From contig WRFF01000035.1 of NCBI GenBank assembly GCA_009778945.1, positions 1 through 12,874 on the forward strand: a DNA stretch of 12,874 bases, in the 5' to 3' direction. Both the position numbers and the translations under genes were made by a program. This document shows, piece by piece, positions 12,758 to 12,874 of this stretch (positions within the stretch are counted from its first letter, which is position 1; each line of letters starts with the position of its first letter). The notes beneath the pieces are model-generated. The model was not told where the DNA came from. It did no database searches and worked only from the letters and a program-made list of their open reading frames with translations. This stretch comes from Clostridiales bacterium. GTDB taxonomy: Bacteria > Bacillota > Clostridia > Peptostreptococcales > Anaerovoracaceae.

Positions 12758-12874
12758 GGGTTTTGGCATATGATTACAGTGTCCGCACTTCCGGATAAAT
12801 ACCGGAAAAAGATGCGCACATCAAATGGGATCGAACGCGTCAACGAAGAGGCCCGAAGGAGGGCCGCGCCTCCA
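12758..12874 (+). pseudogene. IS256-family (Mutator-type) transposase fragment
   Basis: The plus-strand frame ending at the window edge encodes GFWHMITVSALPDKYRKK followed by MRTSNGIERVNEEARRR. This matches the late catalytic part of IS256-type transposases (pattern MTVLxLPEKYRKRLRTTNxxERLNEEIRRR). The similarity begins near 12758 with no transposase sequence before it, so the upstream 80% or so of the gene is missing. After RRR the residues (AAPP) no longer follow the family (ERVIRIFPN), so the fragment may end there or be frameshifted beyond the window. It is the only plus-strand coding signal seen and is probably an insertion-sequence remnant. Confidence 0.65.

Noticed and set aside
12470..12769. 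Minus-strand frame of 99 codons upstream of the Fic gene
   Set aside because: It crosses the palindrome and the Fic promoter and matches no family I recognise. It is kept only as a possible decayed fragment.

Overview
The window looks like a chromosomal piece of a GC-rich, anaerobic member of the Clostridia (Firmicutes). The evidence is gene order and content: the Asp23-family/nusB/xseA/xseB/ispA/dxs run is the arrangement familiar from the region upstream of spo0A in Clostridia, and the GGGtGRT protein with its IscU/NifU-like partner is a pair found mainly in strict anaerobes. I cannot name a genus from the sequence alone. Every confidently called gene lies on the minus strand, so transcription runs from right to left. 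The only plus-strand coding signal is a transposase fragment at the right edge.

Layout in the direction of transcription. (1) 12874-12435: an IS256-family transposase fragment (+), about 200 bp with nothing recognised, a perfect 29-bp palindrome, and an AT-rich control region with a 10-bp inverted repeat and an extended -10 promoter. (2) 12434-11520: a Fic-domain protein with an N-terminal helix-turn-helix and its own inhibitory motif. (3) 11519-10531: a REP-like repeat that supplies the -35 box of a good promoter, then a cytoplasmic glycerophosphodiester phosphodiesterase. (4) 10450-6847: a tight four-gene run with gaps of 2-5 nt: an IscU/NifU-like scaffold, GGGtGRT protein, flavin reductase-like protein and a CNNM/CorC-type membrane protein. 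(5) 6829-3281: an extended -10 promoter placed almost on the start codon of an Asp23-family gene, then nusB, a membrane acyltransferase with an SGNH tail, and a membrane-anchored MORN-repeat protein. The last three are joined by 4-nt ATGA overlaps. (6) 3280-2812: a 469-bp non-coding junction holding an unusual repeat element. (7) 2811-1: xseA, xseB, ispA and dxs (dxs cut by the window edge), all joined by 4-nt ATGA overlaps.

How the genes work together. xseA and xseB encode the two subunits of exonuclease VII. ispA and dxs belong to isoprenoid synthesis (farnesyl diphosphate synthase and the first enzyme of the MEP pathway). NusB is an antitermination and rRNA transcription factor. The acyltransferase and MORN protein look like an envelope-modification pair placed between nusB and xseA, genes that usually stand close together. 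The scaffold/GGGtGRT/flavin reductase run suggests an iron-sulfur or redox function that is not described in detail.

Most unusual structure: between the MORN gene and xseA, three inverted-repeat units each have 12-nt arms built on TGTCAC/GTGACA and exactly 20 nt between the arms. They lie inside a 436-bp segment bounded by perfect 12-bp inverted repeats (GGGGACGGTCTG and its complement). Related GGGGACGGT-type repeats recur near the GDPD and Fic genes. This resembles REP/REPIN elements mobilised by a RAYT-type transposase encoded elsewhere, but no such transposase is visible here.
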